Shown one piece after another: positions 1 to 10,447 of a stretch of DNA of 64,000 bases. The first letter of the stretch is position 1. Every line of letters begins with the position of its first letter. Position numbers and translations under genes: made by a program. The notes beneath the pieces are model-generated. The model was not told where the DNA came from. It ran no database searches and saw nothing but the letters and a program-made list of their open reading frames with translations. Location: the NCBI GenBank assembly GCA_030374765.1, contig JARGXX010000027.1:620001-684000 (forward strand), given 5' to 3'. This stretch comes from Agarophyton chilense (taxonomy: Eukaryota; Rhodophyta; Florideophyceae; Gracilariales; Gracilariaceae).

Positions 1-2420
1 ACTCATGTTTGAGATGGTTCATGTCGATTAACGACCCTTTGTAACGGTTACTGCGATGTCTTTTAAGCCTTTCTGAATTTGAACTCACAGTCGACTGGAA
101 GAAGGGGCGGTCCTTAGAGATCTCATTCTGAGGCGCTATCGCGCCTCAAAATCTTGGGCGAAACCCGATCGGCAATCTATGAAGAGGTACCATGTTTGGT
201 AATAGAGACTTCAATAACGAGATATATAGAAGAGGGGAACATTCTGGAGGAAGAAGAGTTTGCTTTTGATTCACCGGTAGCCCAGACTACGAAGACAGAT
301 CCCGATGATGAGCTAGAACGAATAACCCTCGAAGAGCTTCTGCACGAACAGGTAACGAATGTCTTCTCGGCGACTATCCGCTCTCGTCTTAACGGGGAGG
401 AGAAGCTACCATTTCGTCTTGATGATTGAGGATTTCTTGTTCGAACAGTCGGTTTCCATGATCAAATCGTGATACCACACGTTCTGAAGAGCAGATTAAT
501 GCATTTGGCTGACTACTCACAGTTGTCTGACAATCCAGGAGGAACGAAGCTGTATCGAACTCTCAGAAGATATTTTCTGGCCTTGTTTGGCAATGGATAG
601 TCATGAGGAATTAAGTTTTTGCGCTACATGCGCTGGAGATTAAGCTCGGCTGTAGAAGAAGAAAAAGCTACTGAATTTATTCCCAGTAGAGGCGCCTCTA
701 CGGTACGTCAATCTCGATATACTCTGAGAATTGATTCTCTCAGAGCGAGGAAACATATACCTCTTTGTTAATTACTGATCGCTTCTCAAAGCTGTTCAAG
801 ACTGTTCCGCTGAAACAGATCACCGCTGACGTGATAGCACGATCGTCTATCCCCCATTTGGTAAGTTACTACGGACCTACGGATACTCTGCTCTGAGATT
901 ATGGTAAGCAATTCGTTGCACGCTTCTTTCAAGATGTATGCAAGATACTGGTAATTAGCAACGTATTTAGCACGATGTATCATCCCGAATATGCTTGACA
1001 GGTGGAACGGTACAACCATACGCTACTAGCCGCACTACGGCACTACACCGCTGAACACCCCGAAGTCTGTGATCTTTATACGGATTGGCTTTGCTACGCG
1101 TCCAATACGCAGGTTCATTCGACTACGAAGTTCCTGCCACTCTAGCTGGAACTATCACGCAGCCCACCGGCTTTTCCATTGGAGATTCACTCGGAAAGAA
1201 CTGAAAATGAGAACATGACGATGGAGACTTAGTTTTACCTAAGTTGGAGGGATGAGCAGCACAAACGAAGTAAAAAATACGCAACCTAGATGGGAAAGGC
1301 CCAATCACCCTACAAGCCCAATTTCGTCATTTCAGTACGGAGAACACTCATTGACATCCGAGTCGGAGGACATGCTTTCGTGAGAATAGAATATAAAGAT
1401 TACCGGAGGACCGGAGAATAAAAAGACCCTAAACAACGTCAAAATTTAGCTCCATTCACGACTGAACCGTCTGAAGTTGTCAATCTTGACGAGCAACCGG
1501 TTGTTATCCGAAGAGATAAGGAAATAGAGCACACATTTTACGCAATATAGTGGTGAGTGCCCCAAGTTCAGGTTTAGCTGGCGTCATGCTGAGCCCTGAC
1601 GCTGAGGTGCAGCAGAAATATCTAACTCGTGTGCTTATTCAGGTATAAACAACATTGCAGAGTCCTTCAGTACAGGGGCATGCGGACTTGCCGCCCAAGA
1701 TCAAAAATCACTCAAAAATATTGCCACGTGACTGGTATGATCCGAAAAACCGGCGCCTGGCTCCATTAAGCGAGACTCTACCACACGGCACACTACTGGG
1801 TGAGATTCTGGAACTTGGAGGTCAAACCGGAGCAGACTTGGCGATAAGCTCCTTAAGAACGCAGCGACCTGCGGCACTCACACAAGGTCACTTTCACTTA
1901 AAAATACCGATGAGTTCGGAGAGAAAAAAAGGAGAAGGAAGCTTCGTTTAAATATTGTCGCGCACCTCGCGTTGTAGAACCATCATAAGGAGAACCCGAG
2001 GTCATATCTGTTTCGCCGCCAACAGTAGTGCACAATAACGAAAAAGCTGAAATCAGCAGAAATGTTTCGCCACTCGGATGGAAAGACACAGGTGCCAGTG
2101 GAGATCAGAAAAATCTCACAAAAAAAGAGAGATCTCCATCCTGAAGGAAACAGAACTACAGTTAAACTGCCATAGTTTAGTCACAAGGTTGTACAGGCTG
2201 ACCTCTCGTCGTAGGACGCTGCGCAACAGGTGGTACGTCCCACGCCCACCGCTTATATCAGCGTAGAATCGAAAATGCTCTCAAAGGCAAAAGAAAGGCG
2301 TACAGTGAAGTGAGACATCGCGTCATCGCCGAAAGAATCGAATAAGCCGAATGTTGAGTCGGGGGGCCCGAAGAAACCGGAAAGATCATGGGAATCCATA
2401 AGACTCGCTATGAGATGAAT
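1..2420 (+). pseudogene. Ty3/gypsy pol relic D (RNase H spacer, integrase, C-terminal tail)
   Basis: Fragments in all three plus-strand frames match, in order, the pol protein of the intact Ty3 element at 33765-38291. Residues ending in an acidic stretch before an integrase-like block (154-429) resemble the pol spacer. At 430-590 comes the integrase zinc-binding region with an NPGG motif like the HPGG of the intact copy. At about 850-1140 lies the catalytic core, with YGPTDTLL, FFQDVCKIL, MYHPE and QVERYNHTLL blocks. It is broken by many stops and frameshifts. After about 1550 only Lys/Ser/Pro/Glu-rich tail-like sequence remains, and the 3' limit is uncertain. The element enters from the left edge of the window; no LTR was recognised. 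It is divergent from copies A and B, so it is an older relative rather than a third recent copy. Confidence 0.8.
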
Positions 2421-4639
2421 GTATAAAACCGTCTGGTAGGGCTTAACGCACGCTCTGCAGTTCGATGAAAACATGAATGCCGGGCGAAGCATTACAATAT
2501 GTGTCTCTAATAACTTCATCTTTAGCATAACATTGACGATTTTTAACTTTTATTTCAGTTCCTTAAACAAATACTCTACGGTGACCCGACCTTATGCCAT
2601 CACGCAATTGGAAGTTGTCAGGTTATCGATATGTTCGGAATTTTGACAGGGCATTTCCAAATAACAACTACGATTGTATCCGGAATCCCTGCATACGAAA
2701 TAGTGTGCTTAAGCAGACTTTATGACGTCAATAAAGCGTCTTAGAGAGCAATCCAGAATTAAAAGATCTAGTTGTACTGGGATCAGTCTAAAAGCCCATC
2801 AGCATGTAAGAATAGCCCACCAAGAGCACTAATAGCTGAAAGTTGAGCGCATTAGAACGTCTGTGCTCACGGGAGCATACATATTGTCACTTATATGCTC
2901 AAGGCTTTTTATTAAATTTCCATCAATAACTCCAATACAATTCGGAAACGCGTTGCCCTTCTCTGCTTCTACCTCAGCGTATAAAAGATCTTTGCAATAT
3001 CAAAGAAACGCATTATATTTGGTGAGAAATCTCTTACCAAAAGTTTGCCTCATCTGCTCCAAGGATTCTCAAAAAACTATTGAGAACATAGTCCATTTTT
3101 TTCAAAGACTTTTTCTGAGTCAAAAGACTTCACTAATCCTATAACTCTGCGTATCACTACGCATGTGATCAATTTACGTTCTAATCTGTAAACATTCTTG
3201 TGCGTACGCAATTTAACAAATTCCAGGCTACAGCGTTTTACTTACGCACTGTATCACCTTTTGTGAATCTAAAAAGCGCGAGACTTTTTTGTTATTTTCG
3301 ATTGAACTAAAGTTAACCCTTTTAACACGAAAAGATTTTATATCTGGTCAAATAAACAAAAGACACGCCAATAAGGTTAGAGCAGGAGTGCCAAGTGATC
3401 GGTTGAGGATGCGTTGTCATTTGTTATCTTTGCAAGCTTCTGCGTTCGTGGGAAAGGAGTGCAAGATAAACGAAGAGCGTAAAACCAAACTCTAAAGGAG
3501 GCACTATTGTCATGAACTCGCTATCACCGCTTTCAGCAATCAACACCTTACCACTTCCCGGTCGTATTGCGCCTACTTTGGACTTGTTTGCTACCCTCCT
3601 ACCGCAAACCTTTTGAGGCGGGTTTGATTCGTTCCGGAGGTGTGTTTGCTCTCCCTCTCGGAAGAAAGTTTTCATCTTCTTTACGCTTAGTTTGCGTCTC
3701 TTCTGAACGGCGTTTGCTTTTCATCTATGCAGCGTTTCTCTCCCCGTTACAAAACGTCAGCATCCCGATGTTTGTGGCACATACTACCGCTTCTTAGCAA
3801 TCGCCATTAGTGAAGTAGAAGTCCAAACCAAAGCACCCCTACAAAAACTGGTCATGCTTGCCACAGGCAGTCGAATATGATTCTACCAGCAAAGGAGACC
3901 ACACAATCAGGAAGAAAAATCACTTTCTCGGGGTTTTCTCTGGCTACTGCACGCGAATTTGTGCGTCAAGACGAACCCCATGCTGATCTATCCGAGTAAG
4001 ACTGTGGCGTAAGGCAAGAGCCGCGTTCTTCCATAAATCATGAGAAAAACCCAGCAACAACACCGGAGAACGAGGACATGGTATGTATGACACATGGGGG
4101 AACGCTTTTCTATTGGATGCAGTTCGGACCGATGGTAGTTGAGAAAGTGGCGTTGGAGTTCCCTTCGCTTGGTGCTTGCGGGGTAAATAACAACATTTCT
4201 AGCAAACGGTAATACAATAGCTATACATTAGAACATCACGGATTTATAGGAGGTGGTTATCGCATCCAGATTCCGCAGTGCGTGCTGGACTGCATAAGGA
4301 AAATATAGACAGTCGTGAGAGGTGCGTATATGGGTTTCAAACAAAAATAAATTTAGATCTTGAACAATGCATGGGCTGTCAGTTTTGTTTCTGTAGCCTT
4401 GTTTCTCCTTTTGCGGGTTTTCTTAGATTAAATGGCTTTCTGCGGGCTGATAACGGCATGGTAAATATCGGGACGAGAACTGCGAAAGTTTTCTTTGTTA
4501 TGGAAGAACGTCGAATAATTCACATGAAATTTCATTTCACAATTCAGTGCAGAAATACAAGGTATATCCTCCGCGATCCGATGATGAGTTTCTGTTGTAA
4601 AGGACACATGAACGTTTTTATGGTTCTGGATTTCGAGCA
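2421..4639. other. No gene recognised
   Basis: Several short open frames (for example 2863-3144, 3567-3797 and 4278-4643, +) have no recognisable domain, no supporting neighbour and ordinary AT-rich composition. I see no RNA gene or clear repeat here. It may be unrecognisable transposon debris between relic D and the piggyBac relic. Confidence 0.5.
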
Positions 4640-5960
4640 GTAGATGAATGACTCTGCTTGGCGCTGTAATACCTATATTTACGTCGTTGTTGCGGCTGGG
4701 AAAGTTTAGAGCGAAAAGCGACACCCTCCTATGCTTTCATTCAATATGATCTTTGACGATATATAAAATTATGCGAGTCTTCATGAGACAAACGTCAATT
4801 ATCGACGACCACAAACTCGCGATGGTTTTCAGCAATCCGTGTGCATTTATAATGTACGCATCCATAACAAAGGTTAGAATGACAATAGTAACCCGTTGTT
4901 TTTCCAGCACCGTAGCTGTTGTTGACCGAAACTGGTCAAACATGTCCACACACTATTCATGAAAAAGTTGTAGACGACGACTATCGCAGGTACGCGTAGT
5001 GGAGTTTGTCTCAGAGTTTCATTACCAGTCCACCTCAATGGTGTGAAACATCCACCCAAGCCAAAGTTTATTTGTCGGCGGTATAAATTCGAAAATTATT
5101 CGTATCGGCTAAGTCATTCGTGTAAAAGGTAACCACAGAGCGATCTTGAAACACGAAGAAACCTTCGTCTCGGGACACTCCTATTGGAGCTCCAATTTTG
5201 CTTGAATTTTGAAACAACTATACCAAAGGCCACTCTCCACGTGTTGCGTGCCTTATAATTTCGATCGATTCCTTCATAGCCGGTCAGTCTTTGCCATTTG
5301 CATTGTTCAAGCGCATCGCTCTAATAATTCTATACTCTCCCTCACGTATTTCATGCATTTCCCGGGCCAAAAAATGTCTTGTGTATAAATTTTGTATGAT
5401 TATACAGCGACAGTGGTCAGGGGCGAGATACAGATGAGTCTGATGCGCCATCTGTGCACACCATATCGCGCAAGATGTTGACTTTTGAACCAAGCTGCCG
5501 TACACATTCCGCACAACAGACATATGGAGATTGCGAAACAAGTTTTGGTATCTCTGCACTGTCGTCTGTCAAGAATTTTTTCTAGATCCACTGTCTTCAA
5601 AGAAATGATGATAAGCATGTGATCACCTCATAAAAGCGTGAAAAAGTATGCAAAACTTTAGTGGTTTCGATTTTATGCATGAACCCGCTTCCGTACGACC
5701 TTCGAATCTGCTTTTTGTTCCCACAAAGACAGATGACTCCGGGGAGTACAGCAAAAGGTGCTGCATTTCTACTAAAATGCTCAAGAATTTGCTATGTGAG
5801 CCACAACCGAACTACGATAGCGACGTTTAACTCATACGAAGCAAACATCCGTAGTGATGCTCTTATGCTCATGATTGCGTCCCTGCACATGTTATTTATG
5901 AAAATTGAGTTGCCTAGTGTCTATACGACCGGGGCAATTGTTCGAAATTGATTGTTTTTT
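4640..5960 (-). pseudogene. piggyBac-like transposase relic 1
   Basis: On the minus strand the C-terminal part of a piggyBac-type (DDE_Tnp_1_7) transposase is readable in shifted frames. 5059-4975 gives GCFTPLRWTGNETLRQT and VPAIVVVYNFFMNSV. About 4950-4737 gives DMFDQFRSTTATVLEKQRV and then FVMDAYIINAHGLLKTI. The adjacent PLRWTG, VPAI-YN-FM and V-DMFDQ-RST blocks are diagnostic for the family. Upstream, 5400-5284 carries a further block (FLAREMHEIREGEYRI, MRLNNANGKD), and 5410-5950 only weak, shifted matches. At least one frameshift separates the VPAI and DMFDQ blocks, and several stops occur, so it cannot be functional. The 5' end is unclear. A 40-bp repeat shared with the second piggyBac relic lies upstream at 6247-6286. 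Confidence 0.65.
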
Positions 5961-7640
5961 GAAGGATAGCTCTGTTTCATATAAAACTCTAGAACAATTT
6001 TTTAGAGTGCAATCACTGTTTTTGCATCAAAAAAGGTTTTATATGCTGACATAGAAATTAGGCTCCTCTTCATTTAGATATAAATTATATATCACTTGGT
6101 TTCTTTAGATTTATTATTGCGCGTAAAACAAATTCCATGAAGGAAAGATTTTTATAAAAAGGTGATATCAAGACTTTATTACTTCGAGGTCAAAACACGA
6201 AAAAAATCCCATCAAAATTACTAAACATCAGTACAGAAATATACAGTTTGGCATCATATGAGGCCAGCGGTCGTATAGACACTAGCAATTCAGGTTTGCT
6301 TCAGTAATCCTTGGCGCGCATCAATCTTTGCACCAATGTCACTATCTCGAGCCCAAAATTAGCCATGATTTAACCCATTCGAAGCGACTTAGTCCGTTTA
6401 CCGTGCTCTAAGAGCTCTTTACTAGTTCTTGCTCTCATGCATTTAAGATAAGATTAGTTCACGAGCAACCTGAACGAACTTAACTCGTTATTCTGGGCTT
6501 ATGCGCGACGTATTTGCTCTTTTTTGATGAGTTAGAACCCGCTATTGGTACTCCATATCGTGCAATACCAAACTGTCTGATACAATGTTCTGCCATGGGC
6601 GGTGCCCGGTGCGGATAAAAAAAATTTCACAGTCGTCTGGTTCCAAGAAAAGTTTATATGCGCTTTCAACGTTGCATCCTGCAACGTTTAGGAAAGACCT
6701 TACAGTCTTCTTCATCCAAAAAGATATGTGTTTGATGTGGAGGCTGAGTCATATTGCCGTCATATCCGCTGGGTAAAAATAAAAGTTGCAACCAACAAAT
6801 GATGTAGGTTGATTGTAACAACAGTGACCAACTTGTATGGCGGTTTTTTGAACTTTTGGGCTCTCTGGGAGTACGGGTTAGGCAGGGTATTCTTGCGCCA
6901 GCTGTGCCCTGCGGGTTGATCATAAGGCAAATAAAAGCAGAGAGTGCACACTACAGATGTTGTATGTCGTTTTATAAATCCAAGAAATAAACCGCCATGA
7001 AAGTCAAAAGCATTAGCTTAGAAGAGATTGGAATTTGACTACAACTAATGGTACTGCTTTGCTTGTGTCTAGTGAGATAGACATAAGCAAACTCAAAATT
7101 TAGAACGCTGAACACCATTACTTTCTTTCGTGTACCAATCAGATTGTCTATTTCACTAGACGTAGGCTTCCCGGGTCAAAAGGGATAAAGAGAAGTTCGC
7201 AATAATTATGGCACACGCATTGGCGTTATGTATTGAGGCTCTGTTATCCTTTACAATGATTTGTTTGCCATTGTCAAAAGGATAGAGTTAAAATTGATAG
7301 CTGAGGCCGGCTCACGCTTCTGTTATTTCCATAGACACCCAACCAAAACGCCGAAAGTAATCGCTGTGTTAACGCACGCAGCAAGGTATTTGCGCTGGAG
7401 CACGATGTTGCTTGGAATCGAAGCACTCAGTTCTATTGGTGCTGGCCCTTAAGATACTCAAAAGCACTGCAAGCGGTGTTTTTCGTTCACACTTTGGGCT
7501 TATTCACGACAAAAATCTGAAGCACTATTCCCTACCACTTCACTCCCAGGGCAGTGGATTCTGCCCACGGCTTCGTACGGTCTCAAATAATGGAGGGAAG
7601 ACTTAGTGTATGTCTTAGTGTCCAAAAAGCATAGTCTTTG
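5961..7640. other. No gene recognised
   Basis: AT-rich sequence without a supportable gene. Short ORFs on both strands (6585-6776, 6666-6923, 7261-7452) show no domain. The only notable element is the 40-bp repeat at 6247-6286, annotated separately. Confidence 0.5.
6247..6286 (+). repeat. 40-bp dispersed repeat near piggyBac relic 1
   Basis: It matches 17382-17421 at 35 of 40 positions, in the same orientation. The core is an imperfect form of the palindrome GGCCTCATATGAGGCC, followed by a GTCGTATAGACACTAG-like tail. In both places it lies upstream of a minus-strand piggyBac-type relic, so it may be part of a terminal region of that transposon family. That role is inference. Confidence 0.6.
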
Positions 7641-7990
7641 GCCCGACCGGTAGAGATGCTCTAAGATAGCTAGCGCGTGTGCCTGGCACGCGTCATCACC
7701 ATAACATGCGGAACCCTCCCTTACTGTGAACTTGACAGTGTGAAGCGCGTAACTGATCTACGCACAACCGCTTACAGCACGTTACAACTGTGCGTTAGTT
7801 CACATTGCGGCGCGGGTGATGCGCAAGTCCTCCATCCCGGGAACGCAGCTTCTCAGACGTTTTTGTCCCACCAACCGCCACTTCAATACGCTCGCCACAG
7901 CCCAACCCTCCCCATTCCTTCGTCAAACGCTCGCGTTTCTCTTTGGGTTACCCTTTCAATTCTGACCTAGTTTAAATCTGTGTCAACCCC
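7641..7990 (+). other. 5' flank of the phospholipase C gene
   Basis: No ORF with an ATG and a recognisable product. The last ~150 bases before the phospholipase start are pyrimidine-rich and GC-richer than the flanking DNA, which would suit a promoter/5'UTR. I see no convincing TATA box or other named site. A frame open from 7677 to 7970 starts with GTG and has no recognisable domain. Confidence 0.35.
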
Positions 7991-10258
7991 ATGACGGACC
8001 TCGCAGACCATATCGCTTCGCTGCAATCTGACGTGGAGAAGCTCACCGGTTCCCGCCACTGGCTTCGTCGCATGACCAAGAAGCGTCGCTGGAAGCGAAA
8101 AATTCTCACTCTCACCTCGGAAGCTGTCTTGAACTATCGTGACTTGCACAGTCATCACATAAAGACTTTTGTTCTATTGCCTGCCTCCGCCAAACCAGCC
8201 ACTACTCAGGAGCATATCGATAACCGTCGCTCACACATCTTCATTCTCACAGCTGTTCCCATTTCACAAGTCACGAGTATCACCGCCGATCGTCACATTT
8301 TCTACTTCGCTATTCGGGACTGCAAACAAGCTGCCGATTGGATCTTCATGGCAAACAAGCTCGCAGCGCAGCGTGTGGCCTCAACACATGCGCCACTTAC
8401 CCCATTCAATGCTCCTTTTCTCGCCGCATGGGGTCATGTTCCGCGCCTACCGCTCTCTCAAATACCAAGTGTGGCGAAATCACTCTGTCTCAAGCTTAGT
8501 GTCGAAGACTTTCAGAATACTGCTCGTCGAGCTGGCAGCCCTATCGATGGTCATCATGTTTCGTTCGCGGATTTCGCTAGTGTCATGGCTTATTCCGCCA
8601 ACACTGAAGTCACTTCCACTATCTTTCAGACCATATCAACGGACGGAAATCCGGTGGGACCCGATGCGCTTGGTTCCTTGTTGCGTTGCACACCATCTCG
8701 AGCGCTGGAACTTCTCAAACACCACGGCGTCGAGAAATGTTCTCCACAGCTGTTAGCCGCTGTGCTACATCATCCAATGAACTCCATCGTTGACCCGCTT
8801 CTGGTCAAAGAAAAGCACGATATGACTCGTCCTCTCAACCAATACCTCATATCATCCTCCCACAACACATATTTGGAATCTGATCAGCTTAGAGGCGATA
8901 GTACCGCTCAAATGTATCACATTGTGCTAAAAAGAGGTTGTCGATGTGTGGAGATTGATATGTGGGACGGCGATGACGACAAACCCGTCGTCACCCATGG
9001 TCACACTATGACTTCAGAGGTTTCTCTTGAAAAAGTCCTAAACACCATCCGGGAACATGCCTTCTCACATGGAACCGACTATCCTCTCATACTTAGTTTG
9101 GAAAACCACCTTAGCCATCGCCAGCAAATCAAGGCGGCGTCCCTCATATGCGAAATCTTGGGTGATTACCTCTACAGGCCAGATTTTCCAGGCATGCATG
9201 TGGACGTACTTCCGAGTCCCGAAAAACTCAGAGGCAGAGTTTTACTGAAGGCAAAGACTGGTCATTCCATATATATTGAGTCGAAGCCGTCCGAGCTTTC
9301 GAACATAGAAGACGAAGACTCAGATGAACCTGAGGAATCTCCGAGAACAGTGAAGTCAGGGGGCGATGAGCCTTCCTCGTCATCCTCAGGTTCAGAGAAG
9401 GCCTCAAAGGCGAACCAAACAAGCAATATTGCAGATGAAATTGCACAGCTTGTCTATCTCGCAGGTGGCAACCGAAATATATTAATGGAATTGTGGAACA
9501 AAGGCGCATCTGGCAAAGATAAGTTCATTGCATCTTCATGTGTGTCCATTAATGAAAAGAAGATTGCTGAAGTTTGGGAGAATGGAACTCAAAGCGTCAA
9601 TGCGATTCGTGATTATAACTCCCACGGGCTGACAAGAGTTTATCCGAAAGGCTCGAGAGTTGACTCATCCAACTACACACCTACCCTTGCTCATCACATG
9701 GGATGCCAAATCGTTGCTCTTAATTGGCAGAAACACGACAACGGGATGGCCGTCAATGAAGCACGGTTCCTGGCCAACAACGGATGTGGATATGTTCTGT
9801 CAGAAAGTGTTCGCAATCCCCTCTCTTTGCCGCCCCAGACTTTGCACGTACAGCTCCTCTCTGCTTTTATGCTCCCGAAACCGAAATCGTCAAACAATCG
9901 GGATATGATTGACCCCTACTGTGTGATCAAACTCTATGACGAAAACTTCTCTGACGAAAATGAGTATTCTTCGGCCAAGTTCGATTCACAACCAATTCGC
10001 TCAAATGGGTTTTCCCCAATATGGAAGGAAACCGCCTTGCTAGAAGTCAAGAATCGTGCGCTCGCCGTTATCGTCCTGAAAGTCTATGATCATGACCGCA
10101 CTTCCGACGATGATTTGATAGGATACTGCGCAGTGCCAACATCGCTACTACGTGAAGGTTACAGGTGCTTTCCTTTGTCTTCAAAGGAAGGCGAAGCTCT
10201 AACATTACCCAGTACGGATTTATGCCCCTCAGTTCTTTGCAATGTTATATGGACTTGA
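7991..10258 (+). CDS. Phosphoinositide-specific phospholipase C (PLC-delta-like)
   Basis: 755 residues, intronless, starting at the first ATG of the open frame. Enzymes of this family hydrolyse phosphatidylinositol 4,5-bisphosphate to inositol trisphosphate and diacylglycerol at the cytosolic face of membranes in calcium signalling. Domains in order: PH-like (about 10-128), helical EF-hand-like region (about 135-270), catalytic X box (about 274-424), a Ser/Glu-rich acidic linker (435-475), Y box (about 480-610) and C2 (about 614-740). Expected catalytic residues are all visible: H291 in SSSHNTYL, E321 and D323 in VEIDMWDG, H336 in THGHT and E371 in SLENH. The C2 domain has a DPY and a DHDRTSDDD loop suited to calcium binding. 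The EF-hand-like region lacks clear canonical calcium loops, as in delta-type enzymes. No SH2, SH3 or RasGEF insert is seen. It converges with the aminopeptidase gene, 189 bp away. The gene looks intact and contrasts with the broken transposons around it. Confidence 0.95.
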   Translation: MTDLADHIASLQSDVEKLTGSRHWLRRMTKKRRWKRKILTLTSEAVLNYRDLHSHHIKTFVLLPASAKPATTQEHIDNRRSHIFILTAVPISQVTSITADRHIFYFAIRDCKQAADWIFMANKLAAQRVASTHAPLTPFNAPFLAAWGHVPRLPLSQIPSVAKSLCLKLSVEDFQNTARRAGSPIDGHHVSFADFASVMAYSANTEVTSTIFQTISTDGNPVGPDALGSLLRCTPSRALELLKHHGVEKCSPQLLAAVLHHPMNSIVDPLLVKEKHDMTRPLNQYLISSSHNTYLESDQLRGDSTAQMYHIVLKRGCRCVEIDMWDGDDDKPVVTHGHTMTSEVSLEKVLNTIREHAFSHGTDYPLILSLENHLSHRQQIKAASLICEILGDYLYRPDFPGMHVDVLPSPEKLRGRVLLKAKTGHSIYIESKPSELSNIEDEDSDEPEESPRTVKSGGDEPSSSSSGSEKASKANQTSNIADEIAQLVYLAGGNRNILMELWNKGASGKDKFIASSCVSINEKKIAEVWENGTQSVNAIRDYNSHGLTRVYPKGSRVDSSNYTPTLAHHMGCQIVALNWQKHDNGMAVNEARFLANNGCGYVLSESVRNPLSLPPQTLHVQLLSAFMLPKPKSSNNRDMIDPYCVIKLYDENFSDENEYSSAKFDSQPIRSNGFSPIWKETALLEVKNRALAVIVLKVYDHDRTSDDDLIGYCAVPTSLLREGYRCFPLSSKEGEALTLPSTDLCPSVLCNVIWT

Positions 10259-10447
10259 TTTCTACAATCGGCACTTTTGCCTATCTTCATCCAAACAACT
10301 TGTAAAAGTAGAGCACAGTTGATTGATAACAAACCCCGCTGTCTTGCCAAAAGATTTCCTTCTATGCCATGGTCTACCCTCCGTTATCATTTACCCGGAA
10401 GTTAATTATTTGTAGGCCTCTTGCTGACGTGTTGTTTTGTGAGTCGT
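10259..10447. other. Shared 3' intergenic region of two convergent genes
   Basis: Only 189 bp separate the stop codons of the phospholipase C gene (+) and the aminopeptidase gene (-). Both 3'UTRs and poly(A) sites must lie here or overlap. I see no AATAAA on the plus strand; poly(A) positions cannot be placed. Confidence 0.5.

Noticed and set aside
1655..1951. 98-codon plus ORF
   Set aside because: Probably the degraded tail of Ty3 relic D rather than a gene; it has no ATG start of its own.
4278..4643. 121-codon plus ORF with several Cys residues
   Set aside because: No recognisable domain, no neighbour support; overlaps an equally open minus frame.
8169..8756. 195-codon ORF inside the phospholipase C gene
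   Set aside because: Shadow of a verified gene in another frame.
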